19,274 nt of DNA, from assembly GCA_005793295.1 (NCBI GenBank), contig SXSX01000008.1, positions 1 through 19,274 of the forward strand, read 5' to 3'. Of this stretch, positions 7,299 to 14,904 are shown piece after piece (positions within the stretch are counted from its first letter, which is position 1; every line of letters begins with the position of its first letter). A program made the position numbers and the translations under genes. The notes under the pieces were generated by a model. The model was not told the DNA's origin and searched no databases. It was given only the letters and a program-made list of their open reading frames with translations. This DNA is from Burkholderiales bacterium. Its GTDB lineage: Bacteria > Pseudomonadota > Gammaproteobacteria > Burkholderiales > Burkholderiaceae_C.

Positions 7299-7922
7299 TT
7301 ACAAACCAAAACGGGCAGTATCGCCTGCGCCTTGGCGAAGCAGTTCGGGCTCTCCGCTGGTGAGGTCAATGACGGTGGTGGGCTCGAGCGTACAGGCCCC
7401 TGCGTCAATGATGCCAGCGAGCTGGTGTTCAAATCGTTCGCGAATCGTATGGGCGTCGTTCAAGGCATCGGTTTCACCGGGCGGGATCAGTGTGGTTGCC
7501 AACAAGGGTGCCCCGTGAAGGGAGAGTAGGTCTTGCAAAGTGGTGTGGTCAGGAACCCGCAGCCCAATGGTTTTGCGAGACGGGTGGCTCAGTCGGCGTG
7601 GAACTTCTTTGCTTGCTTCAAGAATAAAAGTGTAGGGCCCAGGTGTCGCAGACTTGATCATCCGAAATTGGCTGTTATCAACACGCGCATAGTTGGCGAG
7701 TTCACTCAGGTCGCGGCACAGCAGGGTCAAGTGGTGTTTGTCATCAACCCCGCGAATACGGCGCAGGTTGTCGGCTGCTGCTTTATCGTCCAAGTGGCAA
7801 ACCAGCGCGTAACTTGAATCGGTGGGTACGGCTAAAACGCCGCCTTTTTCTAATAAAGCGACGGCTTGCTTTAACAAGCGCGGGTGCGGGTTGTCTGGGT
7901 GAACTTCAAAAAATTGGGCCAT
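7299..7922 (-). CDS. yciO: YciO family protein (Sua5/YrdC/YwlC fold)
   Basis: A 207-residue protein very close in length and pattern to E. coli YciO: FFEVHPDNPHPRLL at 4-17, PTDSSYALVC near 34-43, RDLSEL, then TPGPYTFIL, EVPRR, KTIGLRVP, and PTTVIDLT near the C-terminus. The fold binds ATP and L-threonine or RNA; the family is related to the threonylcarbamoyl-AMP synthases used for tRNA t6A, though E. coli YciO itself is a paralogue whose role is less clear. The frame is open upstream to 8057, overlapping the previous gene by about 100 bases, but similarity begins at the ATG at 7922, which is 28 bases after the PHP gene stop, so I chose that start. Confidence 0.93.
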   Translation of the reverse strand: MAQFFEVHPDNPHPRLLKQAVALLEKGGVLAVPTDSSYALVCHLDDKAAADNLRRIRGVDDKHHLTLLCRDLSELANYARVDNSQFRMIKSATPGPYTFILEASKEVPRRLSHPSRKTIGLRVPDHTTLQDLLSLHGAPLLATTLIPPGETDALNDAHTIRERFEHQLAGIIDAGACTLEPTTVIDLTSGEPELLRQGAGDTARFGL

Positions 7923-7950
7923 GCCGTTGGTTTGGGTTCGTTGTCTTCGC

Positions 7951-8805
7951 TTACTGAATACGCGAGGACAAAACTTCCCAAACAGGGGTAAGGTTCCCAG
8001 GCAAATAAGGCAATGTTCCGAGTTCGGTGTGGCTCTCTGCTGGGCTGTGAAAGTCACTTCCGCGAGACGCGGCTAGGCCATATTCTTTGGCGACATCAGC
8101 GTAGATTACATATTCGGCGGTGGTGTGGCTGCCGGTAACCACTTCCACACCTTCGCCGCCGTGGCCTTTGAATTCGGTAAAGAGTGCAAACTCTTCGTTG
8201 GCTGTAAATCCGTAGCGCGCTGGATGTGCAACGATCGCCATTCCGCCTGCGCCTGTGATCCACTGAACCGCATCTTTGAGCTGGGCCCAACGGTGTTCTA
8301 CAAAGCCAGGTTTGCCTTCGGTGAGGTATTTGCGAAAGACTTCATTGGTTTCTTTACATACTCCGGCTTCGACCAAGTGGCGGGCAAAGTGGGTGCGTGA
8401 GATCAATTCGTGATTGCCAGCAAATTTCAAAGCCCCTTCATACGCGCCATAAATTCCGACCCGGGCTAAGTCTTGCGCCATTTCCTTGGCCCGTTGGCCT
8501 CGGCCTCCCCGTGTTTGCAGTAAACCTTGGCGAATCGTTGCGTCATCAGCGTCAAAACCGAGACCAACGATGTGGACGGTTTTGTTAAGAAAGGTCACGG
8601 AAATTTCAACCCCAGTGAGGTAGCGCATGCCGTGCGATTTTGCAGCAGCAGCGGCCCGCGCTTGTCCGCCAATCTCGTCATGGTCGGTGAGAGACCACAA
8701 CTCCACGCCATGGGTATGGGCCCGCTCGGCAAGCGCTTCAGGGGTGAGTGTGCCGTCCGAAACAACGGAGTGGCAGTGGAGGTCGGCGTTCAGTATGGAA
8801 GTCAC
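7951..8805 (-). CDS. PHP-domain phosphoesterase (YciV / RNase AM type)
   Basis: A 284-residue polymerase-and-histidinol-phosphatase domain enzyme. Metal ligands are complete: H10, H12 and D17 (DLHCHS...SDG), D41-H42-D43, E67, H78, H194 in AHPARYG, and D251/H253 in GSDFHS. The family includes 3',5'-nucleoside bisphosphate phosphatases and the 5'-3' exoribonuclease RNase AM (YciV), which trims rRNA 5' ends. Adjacency to yciO repeats the yciV-yciO arrangement of E. coli and supports this assignment. The only usable start is a GTG at 8805: a TAA lies four codons upstream. A run of six Gs overlaps the binding-site position and gives unusually short spacing. It starts 24 bases after the rluA stop. 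Confidence 0.9.
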   Translation of the reverse strand: MTSILNADLHCHSVVSDGTLTPEALAERAHTHGVELWSLTDHDEIGGQARAAAAAKSHGMRYLTGVEISVTFLNKTVHIVGLGFDADDATIRQGLLQTRGGRGQRAKEMAQDLARVGIYGAYEGALKFAGNHELISRTHFARHLVEAGVCKETNEVFRKYLTEGKPGFVEHRWAQLKDAVQWITGAGGMAIVAHPARYGFTANEEFALFTEFKGHGGEGVEVVTGSHTTAEYVIYADVAKEYGLAASRGSDFHSPAESHTELGTLPYLPGNLTPVWEVLSSRIQ

Positions 8806-8829
8806 CCCCCTATTTTAAGGCTTGGCCTC

Positions 8830-9498
8830 TCAAAAATCAGCCGGACAGTGCAATGTGAGGGTTTCACCGCTTAGCGGGTGGGGAAACGACAGTGAAGAGG
8901 CGTGTAAAAGCAATCGGGTTGCAAGGGCTTGCACCTCAGTGGGCGCGTAAAGACTGTCGCCTGCAATGGGGTGGCCTAAGGCTTGTAAATGGACGCGAAG
9001 TTGGTGGCTGCGACCAGTTAAGGGCTCGAGTTCGAGGCGACTTGTTTGTTTTTCCGCATGAATTTCGTTTGCGATACAGCGCCAGCGCGTCACGCTGGGC
9101 TGCCCTTCGAGGTGGATGGTACGAAGGGGTCGGTTGGGCCAGTCCACCAAAATAGGCAGGTCAATGGTTTGCCATTGCGAGTCGATGGGCAAAAGACCGG
9201 CGACGCAAGCCGCATAGCGCTTTTCAATCTGCCGGTTTTCGAACGCCGCATTGAGGCTGCGTTGGGCCCCCAGGCCCCGAGCCATCAGCAATAGTCCAGA
9301 GGTTGCCATGTCGAGCCGGTGCACCACCAAGGCATCCGTAAATTGGGCTTGAACCCGCGCACTCAAGCAATCCTGTTTGTCTTCGCCGCGTCCGGGAACG
9401 CTCAGTAAGCCGAAAGGTTTGTTGAGAACAAGGAGGGCATCGTCTTGGTAGAGTAGGCTTATGCTTTGGTTCTGGCTCAATGGGCTGTTAAATGACAA
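8830..9498 (-). CDS. rluA: RluA family pseudouridine synthase
   Basis: A 222-residue RNA-modifying enzyme close in length and sequence pattern to E. coli RluA, which makes pseudouridine 746 in 23S rRNA and 32 in several tRNAs. The catalytic motif HRLDMATSG is at 60-68 with D63 as the nucleophile. LNKPFGLLSVPGR at 25-37, DWPNRP near 119-124, GRSHQLRVH and GHPIAGDSLYA complete the family pattern, and the protein ends in CPADF. There is no S4 domain, as in RluA. The start is a TTG at 9498: an in-frame TAA (also the stop of the preceding gene) lies nine codons upstream and no ATG exists before the conserved region. Assignment to RluA rather than another short RluA/RluC-type enzyme is likely but not certain. 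Confidence 0.9.
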   Translation of the reverse strand: MSFNSPLSQNQSISLLYQDDALLVLNKPFGLLSVPGRGEDKQDCLSARVQAQFTDALVVHRLDMATSGLLLMARGLGAQRSLNAAFENRQIEKRYAACVAGLLPIDSQWQTIDLPILVDWPNRPLRTIHLEGQPSVTRWRCIANEIHAEKQTSRLELEPLTGRSHQLRVHLQALGHPIAGDSLYAPTEVQALATRLLLHASSLSFPHPLSGETLTLHCPADF

Positions 9499-9522
9499 AG
9501 GCTTGTATTTTCTGAGCGGAAA

Positions 9523-11217
9523 TTAACTCACCCACACCACCAGCTTCCCACTTTGGGCCCATTCGGAAAAGTGCGGCGCGTATTCTTCATCGATGCGGTT
9601 GCGTTTGACTTTGAAGGTCGGGGTGACGAATCCATTTTCAGGGGTCCATGGCGTGCTGACAACGGCGAGATAGTCCATGCGCTCATGGTGATCGCGGTGT
9701 TGGTTGATGGCTTGAAGGTGTGCTTCTAAGGATCGGGTCAAGGCTGCTTTAGCTGCTGGGTCTTGAATCCGTTGAACGGCTTCTTGAGACAACATGACGA
9801 TGGCCAAGGGCTGCGCTAAGTTGGCACCGGTCACTGCACTCGCTTCAATGTCTTGGTGCATCACCAACAGGTCTTCCAGTGGGGCGGGAGCAACGTACTT
9901 TCCTTTGCTGGTTTTGAAGATGTCTTTGACGCGCCCGGTAATGCTTAAGTTGCCTTGGGCATCCGTGTGGCCTTTGTCACCGGTGCGAAGCCATCCATCT
10001 GCGGTCATCGTTTGCGCTGTTTGTTCCGGGCTCTTAAAGTAGCATTGCATGAGCGCCGGACAGCGCATTTGTATTTCTCCCGTCTCCGGGTCGATTCGGC
10101 TTTCCACTTCGTCGTAGGGTAAACCGACCGAGCCGATTTGCGGCGAGCCTGGCAACGTAGAGTGGGACACGCCACAGTTCTCGGTCATGCCGTACACCTC
10201 GATCAAGTCCAACCCTAGGCTTCGGAAAAACGACAGGACATCGGCAGGCATCGGGGCCGCTCCACCAGCGGCAAGGCGACATTGGTCTAATCCCAAACCT
10301 TTCAAAATTTTTTTTCTCACGAGACCGCCTAGCAAGGGAATTGACAAAAGGGTTTTGAGTTTTTTCTCCGGTATTTTCTCGAACACGCCTTGTTGAAACT
10401 TGACCCATAACCGGGGCACAGAGAAAAAGATGGTGGGCCGGGCGCGTTGCAGGTCTTGTAGAAAAGTATCTAAAGCCTCGGCAAAAAAGATATGTCCGCC
10501 AAAGCGCAAACAGGCTTGCTCTACCAGCATGCGTTCGGCCACGTGCGCCAAAGGCAGGTAGGAAATGTAGCGATCGTTGTTACTGACAGGGATGCGCTGG
10601 GTTGCGCTGCTCAAACCCCAAGCGATAGCGCCGAAAGTTTGGACGACGCCTTTGGGGTTGCCAGTTGTTCCGGAGGTGTAAATGATGGTGCAGACGCTAT
10701 CGGCTTGGCTGCTTGGAGTGCCTTGAAGGGGGCTGTTCTGCCGAACCAAGTCTTCCCAATGCACTCCAGGAATTCCTTGGGGCGCCAAGGGCAGGGGGAT
10801 CAAAGAAACATGGCTAGGCACGCTTTTTAAACTGGCTGAGTCATCCATCTTGCCAACGAAACAGGCGCGGGCCTCGCTGTGATCAAGGATGTAGCGCAAG
10901 GCCTCGCCGTTGAAGGTGGGGTAGATTGGGACGGACACATGGCCTGCCATCAAAATCGCCAGATCGGCCAAGATCCAGTGCGCACTGTTTTTTCCCAAAA
11001 TCGCAACACGGCTGCCTTGGGGCCAGCCTTGGCTTTGAAGCCATGTTGCCATGGAGCGCACCTGCCCAGCCGCTTCAGCCCAAGTGATGTCAACCACTGC
11101 GCCCGCACCCTGCGGTTGGGTCAAGAACACGCCGCGGGGATTTTGGCTTTCCCAGTGACATAGCCGTTGAACTGGAAAGTCGGAAGCTTGAACGGTGATT
11201 TTTGGAGGGTGTGTCAT
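9523..11217 (-). CDS. AMP-dependent acyl-CoA synthetase (long-chain type)
   Basis: A 564-residue ANL-superfamily ligase that activates a fatty acid with ATP and CoA. YTSGTTGNPKG at 180-190 is the AMP-binding P-loop, YLPLAHVAER near 220-229 and YGMTE at 342-346 are core motifs, TGD at 412-414 binds ribose, and GRVKDIFKTSKGKYVAP at 428-444 is the hinge/lid pattern of long-chain synthetases. The catalytic lysine near the C-terminus is in TPTFKVKRNRI (K536 or K538). Acyl chain preference cannot be read. It is the first gene of a seven-gene minus-strand run. The ATG at 11217 is preceded by an AT-rich tract without a recognisable binding site. The promoter must lie in the divergent spacer shared with the GNAT gene. 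Confidence 0.92.
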   Translation of the reverse strand: MTHPPKITVQASDFPVQRLCHWESQNPRGVFLTQPQGAGAVVDITWAEAAGQVRSMATWLQSQGWPQGSRVAILGKNSAHWILADLAILMAGHVSVPIYPTFNGEALRYILDHSEARACFVGKMDDSASLKSVPSHVSLIPLPLAPQGIPGVHWEDLVRQNSPLQGTPSSQADSVCTIIYTSGTTGNPKGVVQTFGAIAWGLSSATQRIPVSNNDRYISYLPLAHVAERMLVEQACLRFGGHIFFAEALDTFLQDLQRARPTIFFSVPRLWVKFQQGVFEKIPEKKLKTLLSIPLLGGLVRKKILKGLGLDQCRLAAGGAAPMPADVLSFFRSLGLDLIEVYGMTENCGVSHSTLPGSPQIGSVGLPYDEVESRIDPETGEIQMRCPALMQCYFKSPEQTAQTMTADGWLRTGDKGHTDAQGNLSITGRVKDIFKTSKGKYVAPAPLEDLLVMHQDIEASAVTGANLAQPLAIVMLSQEAVQRIQDPAAKAALTRSLEAHLQAINQHRDHHERMDYLAVVSTPWTPENGFVTPTFKVKRNRIDEEYAPHFSEWAQSGKLVVWVS

Positions 11218-11363
11218 AGTTTAATTTTTTGCAAAATAGGATCGCATTGTGCCCAAGAAACTTGGCGAAATGCAAGAGGATTGACCCTAGTCATGGGCTG
11301 CAAGAATGGCCTCTCCAATGCTGCGACAATTGAGCATCTTTTTTCTATTTTTCTGATCCCTCC
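11218..11363. promoter_or_regulatory. Divergent spacer upstream of the acyl-CoA synthetase run and the GNAT gene
   Basis: This 146-base spacer should hold the promoter of the seven-gene minus-strand run and that of the GNAT gene. It contains a perfect inverted repeat, CCAAG at 11253-11257 and CTTGG at 11261-11265, separated by AAA, which could be an operator. On the minus strand, TTGCAT followed 18 bases later by CACAAT is a weak sigma-70-like candidate that overlaps this repeat. TTGACC at 11281-11286 on the plus strand has no good -10 partner. No small gene is evident. Confidence 0.3.
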
Positions 11364-11891
11364 ATGTCAAGTACTTCCGTGTTTCCTGTTCGCCTCGCAA
11401 CTGTGCGAGATTCCAAAGCCATTGCGGCACTGCATAACGCCACTGTTAAAGAAGCCTTTAAGGGCATGTTGGGCGATGTGGATGTGCCCATCATGGCTTT
11501 GGATAAACGCCAGGCGTATTGGCGCGAGGCCATTGAATATGCTGAGCCTCAAGTCCAAGTGGCACTCCATGGAGAGCGCATCGTGGGATTTGTCGGTTAC
11601 GACCGCAGCCGCGATGAGGGCAGCAAGCAAACCATGGGAGAAATTTGGGCGGTCTACGTTGACGCTGATTTCTTAGGATTGGGCGTAGGCTTGTCTTTAT
11701 GGGACAGCGCACGTGAAGGTTTGATCGAAGAGGGTTGCACGGATGTGAGTATTTGGCTGCCGATTGCTAACGAGCGTGCGATGCGGTTCTTTGAGCTCGC
11801 GGGCTTTAAGCGCGAAATGCCTAGCGCTAAAACCGTCGCGATTGGCGGTGCCAAGATTGAGGAAATGCGCTTAAAACGCGCACTGGCCTAA
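11364..11891 (+). CDS. GNAT family N-acetyltransferase
   Basis: A 175-residue acetyl-CoA-dependent acyltransferase. The core strand-helix motif A is IWAVYVDADFLGLGVG at 94-109, with LGLGVG standing in for the usual Q/RxxGxG/A pyrophosphate loop, followed by a helix SLWDSAREGL. The later segment NERAMRFFELAGFKRE at 136-151 is the typical motif B ending (bending at 'xxxFYexxGF'). The acceptor is unknown: amines, amino acids, antibiotics or protein N-termini are all possible. The start at 11364 has no Shine-Dalgarno sequence; it is the ATG giving a complete N-terminal strand. The gene stands alone on the plus strand and converges on the KAS III gene nine bases away. Confidence 0.88.
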   Translation: MSSTSVFPVRLATVRDSKAIAALHNATVKEAFKGMLGDVDVPIMALDKRQAYWREAIEYAEPQVQVALHGERIVGFVGYDRSRDEGSKQTMGEIWAVYVDADFLGLGVGLSLWDSAREGLIEEGCTDVSIWLPIANERAMRFFELAGFKREMPSAKTVAIGGAKIEEMRLKRALA

Positions 11892-11910
11892 GTCTTCAGA
11901 CTAGGTTTTC
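11887..11910 (+). terminator. Likely intrinsic terminator over convergent stop codons
   Basis: CCTAAGTC at 11887-11894 pairs with GACTAGG at 11899-11905 with one bulged A and a TTCA loop, followed on the plus strand by TTTTC at 11906-11910. The stem contains both the TAA of the GNAT gene and the TAG of the convergent KAS III gene. The U-tract is short and occurs on the plus-strand side only, so it best fits termination of the GNAT transcript. Confidence 0.45.
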
Positions 11911-13019
11911 TGAACGACGACGCTGCCAATCGAATACCCCGCGCCAAAAGAGCATATAACTCCCACTTGGCCGCTGGTGAAGTCGGCTTTATTGCGGTGA
12001 AACGCGATGATAGAACCCGCTGAGGCAGTGTTGGCAAATTCATCCAAGATCACCGGAGCCTCATTGAGTGTGGCATCGCGGCCTAACAGTTTGCGGGTAA
12101 TAAATTGGTTCATGGATAAGTTGGCTTGGTGCAGCCAGAACCGACGTATCTCTAGCGGGGTATGTCCTAGACTTTGAAGGTGACTTTCGATATGGTCGGC
12201 GGCCATCGGACACACCTCTTTAAAAACTTTGCGCCCTTCTTGACGAAAAAGTTGGTCCCGATCCTCTGGATCGCGGTCTTCTGCGCGAGACATGAATCCT
12301 TGGTTATTACGAATGTTGTTAGAAAACGTACTTAACAGTCGTGTGCCCAATATTTCAAATGCCCCCGCAGGCGCCAAGTCCAAGCGCTCCACCAAGATAG
12401 CGGTGCAGACGTCGCCAAAAATAAAGTGACAATCGCGGTCTTTCCACGCCAAATGCGCAGATGTTATTTCTGGGTTAACGACCAAAATGGCGCGGGCTTG
12501 GCCTGTGCGAATAGCATTCACGGCCAACTCCAGCGCAAAAGTCGCAGAAGAGCAGGCTACGTTCATATCAAACGCATAGCCTTCAATGCCCAATGCTGTT
12601 TGCATTTCAACCCCCATGGCGGGATATGGGCGTTGCATATTGGCAGCCGCACAGATCAATCCATCCACATCCGCTGCGGTTTTGCCGGCTGCATCGAGGG
12701 CTGCTTGGGCTGCTTTTACGCCAATTTCCGCCATCATTGAAATTTCATGGTCTGGTCTTGGCGTGAATTGGGGACGCATGCGTGTGGGGTCTAAAACCCC
12801 GGCTTTGTCCATCACATACCGGCGCTGGATGCCTGAGGCTTTTTCGATGAACTCCACGTTGGAATCGGTCAGCGCGATAAGCGTTCCTGCCGCAATTTCT
12901 TTGGCATGTTTGCTGTTTTCTAAAGCCGCATACTGGTTATAGGCCTTTACCAATTCGGCATTGGTGATCACTTCAGGCGGGGTAAATAAGCCTGTACTGC
13001 TGATGGCGACACGGTGCAT
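11901..13019 (-). CDS. Beta-ketoacyl-ACP synthase III family protein (FabH-like)
   Basis: A 372-residue thiolase-fold condensing enzyme. The catalytic triad is intact: C156 in NVACSSATF, H297 in WLHQAN and N330 in FANTASAGS. GAGYSIGSVV near the C-terminus is the usual final loop. It is about 50 residues longer than E. coli FabH, with an insert near residues 30-95 (TDSNVEFIEKASGI, VMDKAGVLDPTRM). This long form resembles the group that includes Pseudomonas aeruginosa PA3286, reported to prime fatty acid synthesis with octanoyl-CoA from beta-oxidation; the resemblance is from memory, not a search. It would fit the acyl-CoA synthetase nearby. The ATG at 13019 has a weak binding site. It diverges from an EamA/SDR pair. 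Confidence 0.9.
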   Translation of the reverse strand: MHRVAISSTGLFTPPEVITNAELVKAYNQYAALENSKHAKEIAAGTLIALTDSNVEFIEKASGIQRRYVMDKAGVLDPTRMRPQFTPRPDHEISMMAEIGVKAAQAALDAAGKTAADVDGLICAAANMQRPYPAMGVEMQTALGIEGYAFDMNVACSSATFALELAVNAIRTGQARAILVVNPEITSAHLAWKDRDCHFIFGDVCTAILVERLDLAPAGAFEILGTRLLSTFSNNIRNNQGFMSRAEDRDPEDRDQLFRQEGRKVFKEVCPMAADHIESHLQSLGHTPLEIRRFWLHQANLSMNQFITRKLLGRDATLNEAPVILDEFANTASAGSIIAFHRNKADFTSGQVGVICSFGAGYSIGSVVVQKT

Positions 13020-13156
13020 AAGTTCTATTTCTTTAGGGTTGCAAAGTTCTGCCGATTATCTACGCATGCCCAAAAGGTTTTTAAAGGGGGTTTAGCTGCA
13101 GCGACAATGCAATATTCAATGCAACATTTAATGCCATTTACCCCAAGCAGTCCTTG
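13020..13156. promoter_or_regulatory. Divergent spacer between KAS III and the EamA-SDR pair
   Basis: The 137 bases between the KAS III ATG and the EamA ATG must contain both promoters. On the minus strand, GATAAT about 60 bases upstream of the KAS III start is a reasonable -10, without a good -35. The right half contains the 12-base direct repeats described separately. No open frame of note is present. Confidence 0.3.
13105..13140. repeat. Three short direct repeats with 12-base period
   Basis: CAATGCAA occurs perfectly at 13105-13112 and again at 13117-13124. A third, degraded copy (TAATGCCA) is at 13129-13136. The period is 12 bases, close to one helical turn plus a little, so bound proteins would lie near the same face. 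The block ends about 20 bases before the EamA ATG. Array and position suggest a regulator binding site or a small expanded repeat; no known consensus was recognised. Confidence 0.5.
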
Positions 13157-14098
13157 ATGAGTCAGCGCAACCAATCCCCCATTAATTCTTCACTAGCCGC
13201 AGGCCTTGCTATGGGAATGTTGGGCGCCATCGCATTCAGTGGCAAGGCCATTATTGTCAAGCTGGCCTACCAACACGGCGTAGATGCCATCACCTTTTTA
13301 ATGTTGCGGATGCTTTTGGCGCTTCCATTTTTTGTGGCAATGGCTTGGTTGTCTGGTCGCGCTCAGGCCCACACCCAGCCGATACGTTTGAGCACCAAAG
13401 ACAAAATCGGTATTGTTTGGCTAGGGTTCACGGGCTACTACTTGGCGAGTTTTTTAGATTTTGCGGGACTCGCTTACATCAGCGCATCGCTAGAGCGGTT
13501 GATTTTGTACCTCAACCCCACGCTGGTTTTGATTCTGGGAGTGGTTCTTTACCGGCGTCCGATTGGCCGATTGCAATGGGTGGGATTGGCTATCAGTTAC
13601 ACCGGCGTACTCGTTGTTTTTGGGCACGAAGTACAACTCACAGGAACCGACGTGGGTCTAGGCGCAGCCTTGGTTTTTGGTAGCGCGGTAAGTTACGCTT
13701 TGTACTTGTCTTACAGTGGCGAGTTGGTGCAACGTTTGGGTGCGCTGCGCTTGGTGGGATTGGCCAGTTGTGTTGCTTGTGTTCTGTGTTTGCTTCAGTT
13801 TGCTTTGATGCGACCGCTGTCTTTGGTGCTTACTTTAGACGCGACAGTGTGGTGGCTGTCTGTGCTCAATGCCACAGCCTGCACGGTGGTACCTGTGGTC
13901 TTGGTGATGTTGGCCATTGAGCGGCTGGGCGCAGGACTTGCTGCGCAAGTGGGCATGGTGGGGCCAATGTCGACTCTGGCTATGGCGGCTTTGATTTTGG
14001 GTGAGCCTCTCACGCCTTGGGTCGTGGTTGGAACCGCCGCCGTGATGGTGGGAGTGTTTGTGTGTACACGGGTTAAAACAATGGCAGAAACAATTTAA
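13157..14098 (+). CDS. EamA/DMT family transporter
   Basis: A 313-residue inner-membrane protein with about ten hydrophobic segments in two EamA halves; LYLNPTLVLILGVVLYRRP near residues 119-137 ends the first half and AQVGMVGPMSTLAMAALILGEP the second. It is probably an exporter; the substrate is unknown. A TTG one codon upstream of the ATG at 13157 could also serve; neither has a strong binding site, and the ATG is the conventional choice. The stop is 11 bases before the ATG of the SDR gene, which has its own AAGGA site, so the two form a likely operon. An array of 12-base repeats lies just upstream. Confidence 0.88.
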   Translation: MSQRNQSPINSSLAAGLAMGMLGAIAFSGKAIIVKLAYQHGVDAITFLMLRMLLALPFFVAMAWLSGRAQAHTQPIRLSTKDKIGIVWLGFTGYYLASFLDFAGLAYISASLERLILYLNPTLVLILGVVLYRRPIGRLQWVGLAISYTGVLVVFGHEVQLTGTDVGLGAALVFGSAVSYALYLSYSGELVQRLGALRLVGLASCVACVLCLLQFALMRPLSLVLTLDATVWWLSVLNATACTVVPVVLVMLAIERLGAGLAAQVGMVGPMSTLAMAALILGEPLTPWVVVGTAAVMVGVFVCTRVKTMAETI

Positions 14099-14109
14099 AA
14101 GGATACATC

Positions 14110-14904
14110 ATGGATTTGGCGATAGCGGGTAAGTGGGCTTTGGTATGTGGCGCGAGTCGTGGCTTGGGTTTGGGCTGTACTCAAGCCTTGGCATACGAAG
14201 GCGTCAATGTGTTCATGGTGGCTCGCCGGTCTGACGTCTTGGAGTCGGCTGCAGCAGAGTTGCGCGCTCAGCTCGGGCCCAAGTCCGCGGTGCAAGTTGT
14301 GACCTGTGCCCAAGACATTACCACCGAGGCTGGACGTGCCGCTGTATTCGCAAGCCATGCGGATTTTGATATCGTCATTACCAATGCTGGGGGACCTCCA
14401 ACCGGGAACTTTCGCGACTGGGATCGTGCAGATTGGATCCGTGCGGTTGATGCCAACATGCTCACACCGATTGCGTTGATTCAAGCTACGGTCGATGGAA
14501 TGGCTGCGCGGGGCTATGGCCGCATCATTAACATCACCTCCAGCGCAGTGAAAGCACCCATTGATACCTTAGGCTTGTCTAACGGCGCTCGCAGTGGATT
14601 GACCGGATTTGTAGCTGGTTTGGCACGAAGTCCGATTGCGGCCCAAGGGGTGACTGTAAATAACCTGCTGCCAGGTGCATTTGATACCGACCGACTTAAA
14701 AATATTTTCCAAACTGCATCGCAAAAGAACGGGCAAGAAGTCGAAGCCATCGCTGCACAGCGGCGCAAAGGAATTCCTGCACAACGCTTTGGATTACCCG
14801 ACGAGTTTGGGGCGGTGTGTGCCTTTTTGTGTAGCCCTTTGGCTGGTTACATCACCGGCCAAAATATTTTGATGGATGGCGGGGCCTACGCTGGTACTTT
14901 TTAA
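14110..14904 (+). CDS. Atypical short-chain dehydrogenase/reductase lacking YxxxK
   Basis: A 264-residue Rossmann-fold protein of the FabG-like SDR group. The cofactor loop GASRGLGLG is at 14-22, TNAGG at 91-95, the catalytic-serine region NITSSAVKA at 141-149, and a normal SDR ending GQNILMDGG near the C-terminus. The Tyr-xxx-Lys catalytic pair is missing: alignment on GF at 166-167 puts S157 and R161 (SNGAR) at those positions. Atypical FabG-like SDR groups without the canonical catalytic residues are known, so this may be a natural variant with altered chemistry or a binding role. A good ribosome binding site (AAGGA at 14099-14103) lies six bases before the ATG. It is downstream of an EamA exporter, and its TAA overlaps that of the convergent EamA gene. 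Confidence 0.88.
   Translation: MDLAIAGKWALVCGASRGLGLGCTQALAYEGVNVFMVARRSDVLESAAAELRAQLGPKSAVQVVTCAQDITTEAGRAAVFASHADFDIVITNAGGPPTGNFRDWDRADWIRAVDANMLTPIALIQATVDGMAARGYGRIINITSSAVKAPIDTLGLSNGARSGLTGFVAGLARSPIAAQGVTVNNLLPGAFDTDRLKNIFQTASQKNGQEVEAIAAQRRKGIPAQRFGLPDEFGAVCAFLCSPLAGYITGQNILMDGGAYAGTF

Noticed and set aside
7923..8057. 45-residue N-terminal extension of yciO
   Set aside because: It overlaps the PHP gene, is unlike any YciO N-terminus, and the ATG at 7922 gives the expected length and sequence start.
11281..11309. TTGACC as -35 box of a promoter for the GNAT gene
   Set aside because: No acceptable -10 sequence lies 16-18 bases downstream.
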